Positions 25,163 to 35,052 of a stretch of DNA of 64,000 nt are shown piece by piece (position 1 is the stretch's first letter; the number at the start of each line of letters is the position of its first letter). The notes under the pieces are model-generated. The model made no database searches. It had not been told where the DNA came from and worked only from the letters and a program-made list of their open reading frames with translations. The DNA lies in the NCBI GenBank assembly GCA_964559175.1, contig CAZLGT010000013.1, forward strand, positions 1-64,000. The letters are read 5' to 3'. A program made the translations under genes and the position numbers. The DNA comes from Mariniphaga sp964559175. Its GTDB lineage: Bacteria; Bacteroidota; Bacteroidia; Bacteroidales; Prolixibacteraceae.

Positions 25163-26401
25163 TTACTTATCCTTTATGTCATAAACAAAAAGAACTTCAC
25201 CATGCCGAATCAGCAACTTCCCGTCGGCAATAAACGGATGTGCCCAATGCGGCCCGGCGCCTTTGGTAATGCGAAACTGGCTTATAACCTCAAAACCATC
25301 GGGTGTGGGTTTTACCAGGCCCACAGATCCGCGTTCGTTGTATGCATACAACATACCGTCGGCCATCACCAGTGCACCTTTACTGTCCCAATCGTCCACA
25401 TATTTGATTTCGCCGGTATCCCAAACCATACAAACCCAGCGGCCACGCCGGTTATCGTACCAGTTTGATCCGTAGATATGTTCCTCATAAATGACCACAC
25501 CATGATGGTGGTTGTCTAAAGTCCGGTCAATAAACTTTTCGGAAACCGACGTACCGGTGGAATCCATTTTCAGCATAACGGCATGGTAATCATAGCCCAT
25601 GCTTAAGAAAATTTCATCTTCTTTAAAAATGGGTGTATTTGCCCAGATTAACCCTTCACGATCCCATTTTTCCGAATCAAGATATTTGTAGTACCAGGCC
25701 AGTTCCCCGGTTTCAGGATGAATTGCCATCAAATGGGTACCAATCATGGCCAAAATGTAACGAACATCCTTGTATTCATAAATGGTTGCCGAGGCATAGG
25801 CACGCGGGCCACCCAGCGATTTCGTCTGCCAGACAGGTTCGCCGGTCATTTTATTCAAAGCCACAACACTTGTTTTGGAACCTGCCGGAGTGCTAATAAT
25901 TTTGTCATCAACAATAAGCGGGGTTTCAGAGTTTCCCCAGGTTCCGTATTCTGTTTCAAACTGTTCATCCACAGCCACAGCCCAGATTTCTTTACCCGTA
26001 TCACGATTTAAACATACCACTCGTCCGGTACCACTTTGTACGTAAATTCTTTCATCTTCCACAACCGGTGTACTGCGGGTATCGGGAAACGATTGGTTCC
26101 AAGCCCTTCCGTAGGAAACCTGCCATTTCACATTTCCCTGCAAATCCAATGCGGTGAGATAATCCAGCGTGTCAATCATTCCGGTTATATATATCATATC
26201 ACCAACCAGTATGGGCGACGACCATCCTTTTCCTATGTCCCCGGCCTCGAGAAGGATTTCAGGACCGTTCTCCGGCCATTCTTTCAACAGCCCGGTATCA
26301 GGAAAATGCCCGTCACGGTCGGGTCCACGCCACTGCACCAGTTGGGCATAAGAAGACGAAACAAATAAAACTAAAAGTATTCCAGACAAAATTTTTTTCA
26401 T
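25163..26401 (-). CDS. secreted PQQ-like beta-propeller protein (tandem paralogue 2)
   Basis: A 412-aa protein with signal peptide (MKKILSGILLVLFVSSSYAQ). The mature domain starts WRGPDRDGHFPDTGLLKEW and ends GPHWAHPFIADGKLLIRHG before VYDIKDK. The block NSETPLIVDDKIISTPAGSKT matches the paralogues downstream and upstream. Thirteen bases separate it from paralogue 3. Likely periplasmic or outer-membrane associated; function unknown. Confidence 0.87.
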   Translation of the reverse strand: MKKILSGILLVLFVSSSYAQLVQWRGPDRDGHFPDTGLLKEWPENGPEILLEAGDIGKGWSSPILVGDMIYITGMIDTLDYLTALDLQGNVKWQVSYGRAWNQSFPDTRSTPVVEDERIYVQSGTGRVVCLNRDTGKEIWAVAVDEQFETEYGTWGNSETPLIVDDKIISTPAGSKTSVVALNKMTGEPVWQTKSLGGPRAYASATIYEYKDVRYILAMIGTHLMAIHPETGELAWYYKYLDSEKWDREGLIWANTPIFKEDEIFLSMGYDYHAVMLKMDSTGTSVSEKFIDRTLDNHHHGVVIYEEHIYGSNWYDNRRGRWVCMVWDTGEIKYVDDWDSKGALVMADGMLYAYNERGSVGLVKPTPDGFEVISQFRITKGAGPHWAHPFIADGKLLIRHGEVLFVYDIKDK

Positions 26402-26502
26402 TATTGAATTTATTAATTTATAAAGATTTAAACGGGTATTTTTAAACTAAACAGTTGTTAAAACCAAACCAATGCTCCAAACAAAAATTTCAGAAACTGT
26501 CG

Positions 26503-27717
26503 TTATTTAATTTTATATGCAATGAGGGTATTCCCGTGGCGCAGGTAAAGCCTGCCTTCGTTTATTACCGGATGAGACCAGTGCTGTCCTGATCCAAGCT
26601 CGACCTTGGTTTGGCTTACCAGATTAAACCTTGTTGGGGTAGCCTCTGCCAGTCCCAGTTCTCCCCTGTCGCTGTAACAGTAAAGCATTCCGTCGGCAGC
26701 CACAACAACCCCTTTTCCAATATCGGTTGAAGCATATTTTTCCTCGCCGGTTTTCCAGTTCACACAACGCCATTGCCGGTTATTATCGCCCGAACCATAA
26801 AGATAGCCGTCAATTAGTACCATGCCGCCAATACGGTTGTCGAGCTTATCGTTAAACCAGGCTTTTTTTACACTGCTCCCGTCGGCACTTAATTCGAGCT
26901 TAACACCACCCTGTCCGTAACCACTGAAGCAGAAAAGACCTCCATCGTGGTAAATGGGTGTATTGGCATGAACCTGGTAACGGTTGGTTTGCGGGTGCGA
27001 CCAAAGCATTTTTCCATCCCCGGCATCGAGTCCGATGATGTGGTCGGCAGTCATGGTAACCAATAATTTTCGCGAAGGTAATTCTACCAGAAGCGGGGTG
27101 CAGTAGGCCGAAAGTTCACCTTTGCCGGGTGACGACCACACCAGATTTCCGTTGAAACGGTTCAGGGCAACTACATTGTTTCTGCTTCCTCCGGGAGTTA
27201 TAAAAATCAAATCACCATCAACAACGGGTGTTTCAGTAACTCCCCAACGGATATTTTTACCGTCGAAATCATTAAATACATCCTTGCGCCATTTTGTTTC
27301 GCCGTTATTGGCATCCATGCATGTTAAAACGCCGTGACCGGAATAAACGTAAAGCAAATCGCCGGCAATAACCGGAGTTGAGCGGGCACCGGGATAGCTT
27401 TCATGAAATTCCTCTCCGTAGGGAACTTTCCATTTTAAACCACCAAATAAAGAGAGTGCGTAAACATAACCTGTAGTCCCTTCCATTCCGGTAAGGTAGA
27501 TCATTTCGTTGGCAAAAGCCGGAGATGAATGTCCTTCTCCCAGTCCATCAAAATGCCAGATTATCTCAGGCCCTGGGGCTAGCCATTGTTTCAACAGCCC
27601 CGTTTCGTTGTAAACACCGTTGCCGTTAGGTCCCCTCCACTTGGTAGGAGTTTGAGAAAATAGTGTTAATCCGGTGAAAACAAGAATGATGAATAGAGAA
27701 ATTGCCCTTTTATACAT
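26503..27717 (-). CDS. secreted PQQ-like beta-propeller protein (tandem paralogue 1, first gene of cluster)
   Basis: A 404-aa protein with signal peptide (MYKRAISLFIILVFTGLTLFSQ). It starts WRGPNGNGVYNETGLLKQW and ends GQHWSHPVINEGRLYLRHG, the same subfamily as the next two genes but more diverged. A 101-base gap separates it from paralogue 2, so an internal promoter there is possible. Upstream lies a 157-base region with two inverted repeats that may be operators for the cluster. Confidence 0.87.
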   Translation of the reverse strand: MYKRAISLFIILVFTGLTLFSQTPTKWRGPNGNGVYNETGLLKQWLAPGPEIIWHFDGLGEGHSSPAFANEMIYLTGMEGTTGYVYALSLFGGLKWKVPYGEEFHESYPGARSTPVIAGDLLYVYSGHGVLTCMDANNGETKWRKDVFNDFDGKNIRWGVTETPVVDGDLIFITPGGSRNNVVALNRFNGNLVWSSPGKGELSAYCTPLLVELPSRKLLVTMTADHIIGLDAGDGKMLWSHPQTNRYQVHANTPIYHDGGLFCFSGYGQGGVKLELSADGSSVKKAWFNDKLDNRIGGMVLIDGYLYGSGDNNRQWRCVNWKTGEEKYASTDIGKGVVVAADGMLYCYSDRGELGLAEATPTRFNLVSQTKVELGSGQHWSHPVINEGRLYLRHGNTLIAYKIK

Positions 27718-27762
27718 TGTCTTTCAGTTTTAAATTAATTGCCTAAAAATAAAACCAATAAG

Positions 27763-27778
27763 TGAATTGTACAATTCA
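27763..27778. promoter_or_regulatory. perfect 16-nt palindrome upstream of the redox cluster
   Basis: TGAATTGTACAATTCA is a perfect palindrome 46 bases before the first gene of the cluster, in a position typical for an operator. No regulator gene adjoins it. Confidence 0.5.
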
Positions 27779-27823
27779 GCGCCCTAATTTATTACATGTC
27801 TAAATAGTAATATATGTTCACAC

Positions 27824-27846
27824 TTTGTTAAGAAGTCGTTAACAAA
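27824..27846. promoter_or_regulatory. inverted repeat TTTGTTAA-N7-TTAACAAA
   Basis: Perfect 8-bp arms with a 7-base spacer, about 107 bases before the first propeller gene. It could bind a dimeric regulator or form part of the promoter region; I find no exact TAnnTTTG box nearby. Confidence 0.45.
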
Positions 27847-27874
27847 AAACTGCATGGAATTTTAATTTACCAAA

Positions 27875-28153
27875 TTAAAATGGAAACTTCTGAAATTTTA
27901 CAAAACCAAAAACTTCTATTGTGTTCTGATTAATGCGAAAAACGATGGTATAACCCATAAAAATAAGGTCACGAATATTTGGGTCATCAAAATAGACAGA
28001 TTTTCGAAATTGCATTGGGTTTCTTTTGGCTTTGGCAATACGCTTAATCAACTCATAATTAAACTTCCTAGCTCTTGAAGGACTATCCAAAGAGATATAG
28101 TCAAGTTGATTTTCCAGCCGATTGATAAAAGATTCTTTATAAACGATTTTCAT
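27875..28153 (-). CDS. RelE/ParE-family toxin
   Basis: A 92-aa basic protein with the RelE/ParE fold pattern: an N-terminal strand (MKIVYKESFINRLENQLDYI), a helix pair with SPSRARKFNYELIKRI, then strands ending DLIFMGYTIVFRINQNTIEVFGF. Such toxins are mRNA interferases or gyrase inhibitors; which one cannot be told. It overlaps the preceding small gene by 17 bases, the usual antitoxin-first order. Confidence 0.85.
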   Translation of the reverse strand: MKIVYKESFINRLENQLDYISLDSPSRARKFNYELIKRIAKAKRNPMQFRKSVYFDDPNIRDLIFMGYTIVFRINQNTIEVFGFVKFQKFPF

Positions 28154-28385
28154 GCTTTTTAATCATCTTTTCCAACCTGTATTCAGCCTCTTCTTCTGAA
28201 AGAAACTTCGCGCTACCATTAAGAATTTCATTTAATTCTTCCTCGAGATACTTTTTATTTTCAATGAAAGTTTTCTCGTCGGTTTCCTCAACAATAATCT
28301 CAAGTTCATCTTTTGAAAACTTGCTAAGCCACCACAATACGTTTTCGTATATTTTATCACTTATTTTGAGTCGGATAGAATGCAT
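28137..28385 (-). CDS. antitoxin-like partner of the RelE/ParE toxin
   Basis: An 82-aa acidic protein placed directly upstream of and overlapping the toxin. The N-terminus (IRLKISDKIYENVLWWLSKF) may be the dimerisation part. The Glu-rich helical C-terminus (FLSEEEAEYRLEKMIKKHE) is the kind of flexible segment that wraps a toxin. No clear ribbon-helix-helix motif is seen. The assignment rests mainly on gene order. Confidence 0.7.
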   Translation of the reverse strand: MHSIRLKISDKIYENVLWWLSKFSKDELEIIVEETDEKTFIENKKYLEEELNEILNGSAKFLSEEEAEYRLEKMIKKHENRL

Positions 28386-28442
28386 ATCAAATCTTTTTTA
28401 TCAAAGATATTTAAATATTTTTTAACCACGATGAAAGACGGT

Positions 28443-30257
<1,815 letters not shown>

Positions 30258-30276
30258 TGTTTTCTGATTTGGCGGG

Positions 30277-30306
30277 CAAAAGTAAAAAAGAAAATCATTG
30301 CCCAAA
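30277..30306 (-). promoter_or_regulatory. promoter of typA (TTTG-N18-TACTTTTG)
   Basis: On the minus strand TTTG, 18 bases, then an exact TAnnTTTG box. Predicted transcription start is about 13 bases before the typA ATG, giving a very short leader and excluding the longer reading frame. Confidence 0.6.
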
Positions 30307-30398
30307 TAACAGGTCAGCAAAATAACAATTGCTAAACGAAAGAATTAATATTCAGCATGAAAGATTATTTCTTTTCGTTTTGGAGATTATAAACCATT

Positions 30399-31772
30399 CT
30401 AATTCAAAGCGAACTCTTTCTTCTGAAGCATACGGTAAATGGTAGATTTACCAATGCCCAGTTTTTTGGCTACCAGCCGAACGTTTTGATTGTATTTGTT
30501 CAAAAAATGTTTAATGATGTCGTAATTGTAATCTTCCAGCAATTTTTCATTTGACAAAATATTTTGCACATTTTCGTCCACGCTCATATTCAAATGTGCC
30601 GGTTTAATTTTATCACCGTTGGTCATTACACAGGCCAGTTCCATTACGGCTTTCAGCTCACGGATATTCCCCGGATAGTGATATGTTCGCAGAAGTTGTT
30701 TGGACTCATCTGTAATGGTCTTGGGGTCCATGTTGTTTTCCCTGCAAAACTCATTTACAAAATATTTGGCAAGCAAAATAACGTCGTTGCCTCTCTGTCG
30801 AAGCGGCGGAAGCTCAATAGGTAACCCAAGCAACCGGTAATAGAGGTCTTGCCTGAACTTTCCTTCTTTTACCAGGTCGGCCATATTTTTATGGGTAGCT
30901 GTAAGAATTCGCACATCGAGAGAAATATTTTCTGAACCACCGAGCCTTACCAGTTCACGCTCCTGAATTACACGCAGCAGTTTGGCCTGTACGTTCAAAT
31001 CGAGATCGGCAATTTCGTCTAAAAAGAGGGTACCTGTATTTGCAAGTTCAAATTTTCCCAGCTTCCGGAAATCAGCTCCGGTAAATGCTCCTTTTTCATG
31101 ACCAAACAATTCGCTTTCCACCAGGCCATCGGGGATAGCAGAAACGTTAACGGCAATAAAAGGCTTGTTGCTGCGTGGCGAATTGTAGTGAATACCTTTG
31201 GCAACCAGCTCCTTACCCGTTCCTGTTTCACCACATATTGAAACTGAAATGTTTGTTTGAACGGCCTTCTCCATTAACCCGAAAACATGATCGATTTCCC
31301 GGCTGTTTCCTTTGATGAGTTTTTTGAAACTGTAATGATCTTTGATGGCATCTTTCAAACGGGTGTTTTCCTGCTTAAGCTGATCGGAGTGATAAATGTT
31401 CTTAATAATGTTTGTCAACTTCTCGCGGGTATCGGGTGCTTTCATAATGTAATCATAAGCACCGTCTTTCATCAACTCTATTGCTGTATTGATGCTTTCC
31501 TGCGCCGAAATGATGATGACATGTGTATTTGGCGCTCTTTTCTGAATCTCCTTCAGCACCTCATGCCCGGTCATATCGGGGAGGGTATAATCGAGTGTTA
31601 TTACGTCGGGTTGTTCATCCAGACTGGTAATGCAGTCTTTCCCGTTATAAAAAACCTTCACCTGGTAATGATTGTCGATGAGCTGTTTTTTCAAAACCTG
31701 GGCATAAAGCTTGTTGTCTTCAACAATGAAGATTTTGTATCTGATACTGCTTTTTGGGTTGGCCATCTTCAA
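30399..31772 (-). CDS. sigma-54-dependent response regulator (NtrC family)
   Basis: A 457-aa regulator. The receiver domain has acidic residues VEDN, the phosphoacceptor Asp61 and the Lys in KAPD. The AAA+ domain has Walker A GETGTGKE at 181-188, the sigma-54 contact GAFTGA at 228-233 and an R-finger region LRQRGNDV. A Fis-type helix-turn-helix (VRLVAKKLGIGKSTIYRML) ends the protein. It should activate sigma-54 promoters when phosphorylated. No histidine kinase lies nearby, so its partner is encoded elsewhere. An inverted repeat upstream may be its own site. Confidence 0.95.
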   Translation of the reverse strand: MKMANPKSSIRYKIFIVEDNKLYAQVLKKQLIDNHYQVKVFYNGKDCITSLDEQPDVITLDYTLPDMTGHEVLKEIQKRAPNTHVIIISAQESINTAIELMKDGAYDYIMKAPDTREKLTNIIKNIYHSDQLKQENTRLKDAIKDHYSFKKLIKGNSREIDHVFGLMEKAVQTNISVSICGETGTGKELVAKGIHYNSPRSNKPFIAVNVSAIPDGLVESELFGHEKGAFTGADFRKLGKFELANTGTLFLDEIADLDLNVQAKLLRVIQERELVRLGGSENISLDVRILTATHKNMADLVKEGKFRQDLYYRLLGLPIELPPLRQRGNDVILLAKYFVNEFCRENNMDPKTITDESKQLLRTYHYPGNIRELKAVMELACVMTNGDKIKPAHLNMSVDENVQNILSNEKLLEDYNYDIIKHFLNKYNQNVRLVAKKLGIGKSTIYRMLQKKEFALN

Positions 31773-31813
31773 ATGATTTTAATTAATCGTCCATTATTTC
31801 TAAAAATCTGTAC

Positions 31814-31850
31814 CAAAATAGGAATTATTTTTGAATATTTTCCTATTTTG
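31814..31850. promoter_or_regulatory. inverted repeat upstream of the sigma-54 regulator gene
   Basis: CAAAATAGGAA and TTCCTATTTTG are perfect 11-bp arms separated by 15 bases, 42 to 78 bases before the regulator start. The spacing fits a dimer operator, perhaps for autoregulation. It also lies downstream of the convergently ending hydrolase gene, but there is no T-run as in a terminator. Confidence 0.45.
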
Positions 31851-31890
31851 AGACAAAAAATGCAATTTTGGGAAAAATAAATGGATTTTT

Positions 31891-32970
31891 CTAAAATCGG
31901 TAACCTGCCTTTTGCAAATCCTTCAGGTTTGAAAATGGTTTTTCAGGTTTTAAATATTTTGCCAGATGCTTATGAATTCTCAACCGGATTTCTTTTCCTG
32001 TTTTGGTATCCATTCTGTCGAATGAATGTCCGCCGGGCACTGCATCAAAAATTTCATATTCAAAAGTTTTTCCTTCGGCTTTCAACGACTTTATTAGATG
32101 CTCTACTTCCAGTACATTTACATCATCGTCGTTGGTATTGGTATGTATCAGCAAAGGTGTGCCGTCGTATTTATGGGTATTCCAGGCAGGCGAACGCCGC
32201 CGGTACTCGGCAACATTTTCGTGTGCGCTTTGCCCGATGTGGTAATCAGCCTCGAATAAATCGCGGTAACTTTGTGTAAAATAGCCCATGCGTGCAATTA
32301 AATCACTTACAGGCACACCGGCAAATGCCACCTGGTATTCTTTCGGATGATCGAAAATATTCATCAGGGCAATCAGTCCTCCGTGGCTCCATCCAACAAT
32401 ACCCACTCTCTTTTCATCAATAAAATCGTAGTTCTCAAGCATATAGTTACGGCTGTAAAAAACATCTTCGGTTTCAAGGCCGCCATAATCAATTTTTTCG
32501 TAGTGCGACTTGCCATAACCGGTACTTCCGCGGTACTCAGGCGCAACTATAACGTATCCCTGGCTCACCAGTTCACGCACAATGTGTACATAGTAGGTTG
32601 TAAAATCGCCGTGGACCCCGCCATGCGGAAGCACAATCAACGGGTATTTTTTCGAAACGTCGAGATCAACAGGAAAAAACACGTAGGTCCAGAACTTCAC
32701 ATGGTTTCCGGCACCTTTGGCAGTCGGACTTTCCTCTTTCCACTTTGGTGGCCCGTATATGTAAAATTTATCCATCCAGGCCACATCACTTACTTTTTGA
32801 TGCCACAATACATCGTCAATCAACTTTTCAATCCGGTCGAGGCGGTGATTCAAACTGGTATTATCATTTTTAAGCTGTTGAATTCCATCGCCAAGGGTTT
32901 CGAAGTTTTGGCTGAATGCCGGCATTGTACAAAAAATCAGTAAAAAAAAGAATGCTACGGTTTTTTTCAT
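31891..32970 (-). CDS. secreted S9-type alpha/beta hydrolase (prolyl oligopeptidase-like)
   Basis: A 359-aa exported protein with signal peptide (cleavage near AFSQ) and a short coiled helical region (residues 25-60), then an S9-type catalytic domain. The nucleophile is Ser195 in GWSHGG. The oxyanion region is PHGGVHGDF, the Asp is in the TNDDDVN segment and the His in GGHSFD. There is no beta-propeller domain as in full prolyl oligopeptidases. Likely a periplasmic peptidase or esterase; the substrate is unknown. Confidence 0.88.
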   Translation of the reverse strand: MKKTVAFFFLLIFCTMPAFSQNFETLGDGIQQLKNDNTSLNHRLDRIEKLIDDVLWHQKVSDVAWMDKFYIYGPPKWKEESPTAKGAGNHVKFWTYVFFPVDLDVSKKYPLIVLPHGGVHGDFTTYYVHIVRELVSQGYVIVAPEYRGSTGYGKSHYEKIDYGGLETEDVFYSRNYMLENYDFIDEKRVGIVGWSHGGLIALMNIFDHPKEYQVAFAGVPVSDLIARMGYFTQSYRDLFEADYHIGQSAHENVAEYRRRSPAWNTHKYDGTPLLIHTNTNDDDVNVLEVEHLIKSLKAEGKTFEYEIFDAVPGGHSFDRMDTKTGKEIRLRIHKHLAKYLKPEKPFSNLKDLQKAGYRF

Positions 32971-33072
32971 CGGTCTGTTATTTTTTATTCATTAATAATG
33001 AAGGAAATTCGTTTATCATCATCAAATAACGAATGAATTATTATTTTTATAAAAGTATAAAAAAGGAATAAA

Positions 33073-33816
33073 ATGAAGTATAAAGCATTTCACAAATTAT
33101 CTTACGGGTTGTACATTATTGCCACCCGCCTGAATGGAGAAAACGCCGGGTACATCGGGAATACAGCATTTCAGGTTACATCAGACCCACCAAAAATTGC
33201 GATAAGCTGTCATAAAAAAAATGCATCGGCCGATAAAATCCTCCAAAGCAAAATTTTCTCGCTGTCGGTTTTGAAAAAAGAATCCAGCACATCGCTTATT
33301 GGTGAATTCGGTTTTATGTCGGGCAGCGAAGTGGATAAATTCAGAAATATTGAAATCAAAACAGCATCCACCGGAGCGCCTATTGTACTTGATTCGGCGG
33401 TTGCATGGTTCGACTGCAAAGTGGTTTCGACCCACGATGTGGGGACACACATTCTGATTATTGGAGAAGTGATGGACAGTGAAGTCATTTCGGATGACGA
33501 ACCGCTAACCTACGATTACTACCGCGAAAAGTATAAAATGCTGGCTCCGAAAAACGCGCCAACCTACATTGAAAAAGAGAAACTCGATAAAGAAGAAGCC
33601 ACACCAGTTCCGGAAAATACACCTGATAGCAATGTAGAAGAAAAAGAGACGAAAGAAGCATCAAGCTACACCTGCACCATTTGCGGGTTTCAATACAATC
33701 CAGAGGAAGGAGACCCCACGATGGGCATTCCGCCCGGAACACCTTTCGAGGATTTGCCGGATGACTACAAATGTCCGATTTGCAATGCAGGCAAAGACTA
33801 TTTCAAGGAAAATTAA
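33073..33816 (+). CDS. flavin reductase-like/rubredoxin fusion (high-molecular-weight rubredoxin)
   Basis: A 247-aa cytoplasmic protein. Residues 1-155 are a flavin reductase-like FMN-binding split barrel (FHKLSYGLYIIATRLNG, GNTAFQVTSDPPKIAIS). A Glu/Lys-rich linker of about 40 residues leads to a C-terminal rubredoxin with CTICGFQYNPEEGDP and CPICNAGKDYF, two Cys pairs for one Fe. Such Hrb/NROR-type fusions pass electrons from NAD(P)H or other donors to flavodiiron oxygen or NO reductases. No flavodiiron gene is in the window, so an oxidative-stress role is inferred. Confidence 0.92.
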   Translation: MKYKAFHKLSYGLYIIATRLNGENAGYIGNTAFQVTSDPPKIAISCHKKNASADKILQSKIFSLSVLKKESSTSLIGEFGFMSGSEVDKFRNIEIKTASTGAPIVLDSAVAWFDCKVVSTHDVGTHILIIGEVMDSEVISDDEPLTYDYYREKYKMLAPKNAPTYIEKEKLDKEEATPVPENTPDSNVEEKETKEASSYTCTICGFQYNPEEGDPTMGIPPGTPFEDLPDDYKCPICNAGKDYFKEN

Positions 33817-33822
33817 TGAAAA

Positions 33823-33850
33823 ACAGCCGGGATAAACCGGCTGTTTTTTT
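33823..33850. terminator. bidirectional intrinsic terminator
   Basis: An 8-bp stem ACAGCCGG/CCGGCTGT with a GATAAA loop is followed by seven T on the plus strand and preceded by an A-run that serves the minus strand. It separates the rubredoxin fusion from the convergent CDGSH gene. Confidence 0.9.
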
Positions 33851-34085
33851 AAAGTTCGCGATGTGTACCATCGCAATAAGGTTTGTTTTTCGATTGCTTG
33901 CACTGACACAACCAAAAATCATTCTTTTCTTCTACTTCAAATGCCAGCGGAACAAATGATGTATCTTTATGCGAACCATCGCAAAAAGGCTGGTTATTGC
34001 TTTTTCCACAGGCACACCAGTAATAAGTTCCGGGCTCAAGGGCCACCATTTTAGGTACTTTGGCCGCAATCTTGGGTTTTTCCAT
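33849..34085 (-). CDS. CDGSH-type iron-sulfur domain protein with two sites
   Basis: A 78-aa protein containing two mitoNEET-like motifs: CACGKSNNQPFCDGSH and CQCKQSKNKPYCDGTH. Each gives three Cys and one His for a labile [2Fe-2S] cluster. The tandem small form without membrane anchor is a known bacterial type. It is convergent with the rubredoxin fusion and could share a redox or Fe-S repair role; direct evidence is lacking. Confidence 0.95.
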   Translation of the reverse strand: MEKPKIAAKVPKMVALEPGTYYWCACGKSNNQPFCDGSHKDTSFVPLAFEVEEKNDFWLCQCKQSKNKPYCDGTHREL

Positions 34086-34127
34086 TTTTTTCTTTTTAAA
34101 AATTAGCTGATTGAATTTTTCAGCAAT

Positions 34128-34955
34128 TTAATCAACTATTTTGTAAGCCACAAGCCGGTTGTCGAAAAAAGTGGGTACTAAAACCAAATCCCGCTTCAGG
34201 GCAAAATCCAGATCTGCCGTATTAATTTCCTGCTCAGTAGTATCGAGCAGTTTAATACTTTTCCCGTCACGATGAATAAATATTCTGCCCGGCCAGTTGG
34301 AGAAAACAAATTCACCCTGATTGTTTTTTTCGAGTCCGTCAACGCCACCTGCATCGGCAATTATTTTTTTCACTTCTTTTGTTTTAACATCCACCTCAAA
34401 AACATGCTGGTCGCCCACAAAAAGCTTCCCCTCTTCGGTAAACAGGCCATTGGGGGATTCAAAAGGTTCGCCTTCCATCCACAGAGTTAACCTGTCGTTG
34501 TGAAGCACATGGATTTTTGCAGTACGCGTATCCGAAACAAAGATCATCCCGTTCTGGCAGGCAGCCACATCATTTAGAAAAACAGCATTGGCGGCATGAT
34601 ACCGGCTGACGATTCTTCCGGTTTCCATATCAATTTCAACCAGTCTGTCAATGTCGGAAACATAAAGCTTCCCTTCAGAAATGGCCATCCCTTTGGGAGC
34701 ATCCAGGTTTTTCACCCATTCCAGTTCCTTTATTGTTCCATCAGAATTCAAAATACTGATGAACCCATTTCCATCCTTTTCTGCCGGGTTCCCGTTGATG
34801 TTGGATACATAAATAACATCACGCTCTTCATCGTAAAGTGCTGATTCGGGAGTTTTCAAACCTTCGGTTTCCCATACCATTTCTAGTTTTTGAGCTTTCA
34901 AAGAATGCAAGCCAAAAATCAAAATCATTATCAAGCCTAAATTCAGTGTTTTCAT
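34128..34955 (-). CDS. secreted SMP-30/gluconolactonase-like beta-propeller
   Basis: A 275-aa protein with signal peptide (MKTLNLGLIMILIFGLHSLKAQ), then a six-bladed SMP-30/LRE-like propeller. It starts TEGLKTPESALYDEERDVIYVSNINGN, where the first metal-type Glu lies in PESALY. Asn in VFLNDVAA and SPNGLF are positions typical of the divalent metal site. Lactonase activity is possible, but many members have none. It diverges from the 6-phosphogluconolactonase-like gene, making a pair of propeller lactonase-like proteins. Confidence 0.85.
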   Translation of the reverse strand: MKTLNLGLIMILIFGLHSLKAQKLEMVWETEGLKTPESALYDEERDVIYVSNINGNPAEKDGNGFISILNSDGTIKELEWVKNLDAPKGMAISEGKLYVSDIDRLVEIDMETGRIVSRYHAANAVFLNDVAACQNGMIFVSDTRTAKIHVLHNDRLTLWMEGEPFESPNGLFTEEGKLFVGDQHVFEVDVKTKEVKKIIADAGGVDGLEKNNQGEFVFSNWPGRIFIHRDGKSIKLLDTTEQEINTADLDFALKRDLVLVPTFFDNRLVAYKIVD

Positions 34956-35052
34956 TTTTTCTTCATTTTTAAAATTATGGGCAAAAAGTTACCATAAAAA
35001 AGTGTTGATTGCAAAAAAATATTCAAATTGGTGCAAAAATAAAACATTGGCT

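Noticed and set aside
10939..27717. True PQQ-dependent alcohol or glucose dehydrogenases
   Set aside because: Blade repeats match the PQQ/BamB superfamily, but I see no tryptophan-docking pattern with calcium and PQQ ligands, and no cytochrome c domain. I call them PQQ-like propellers only.
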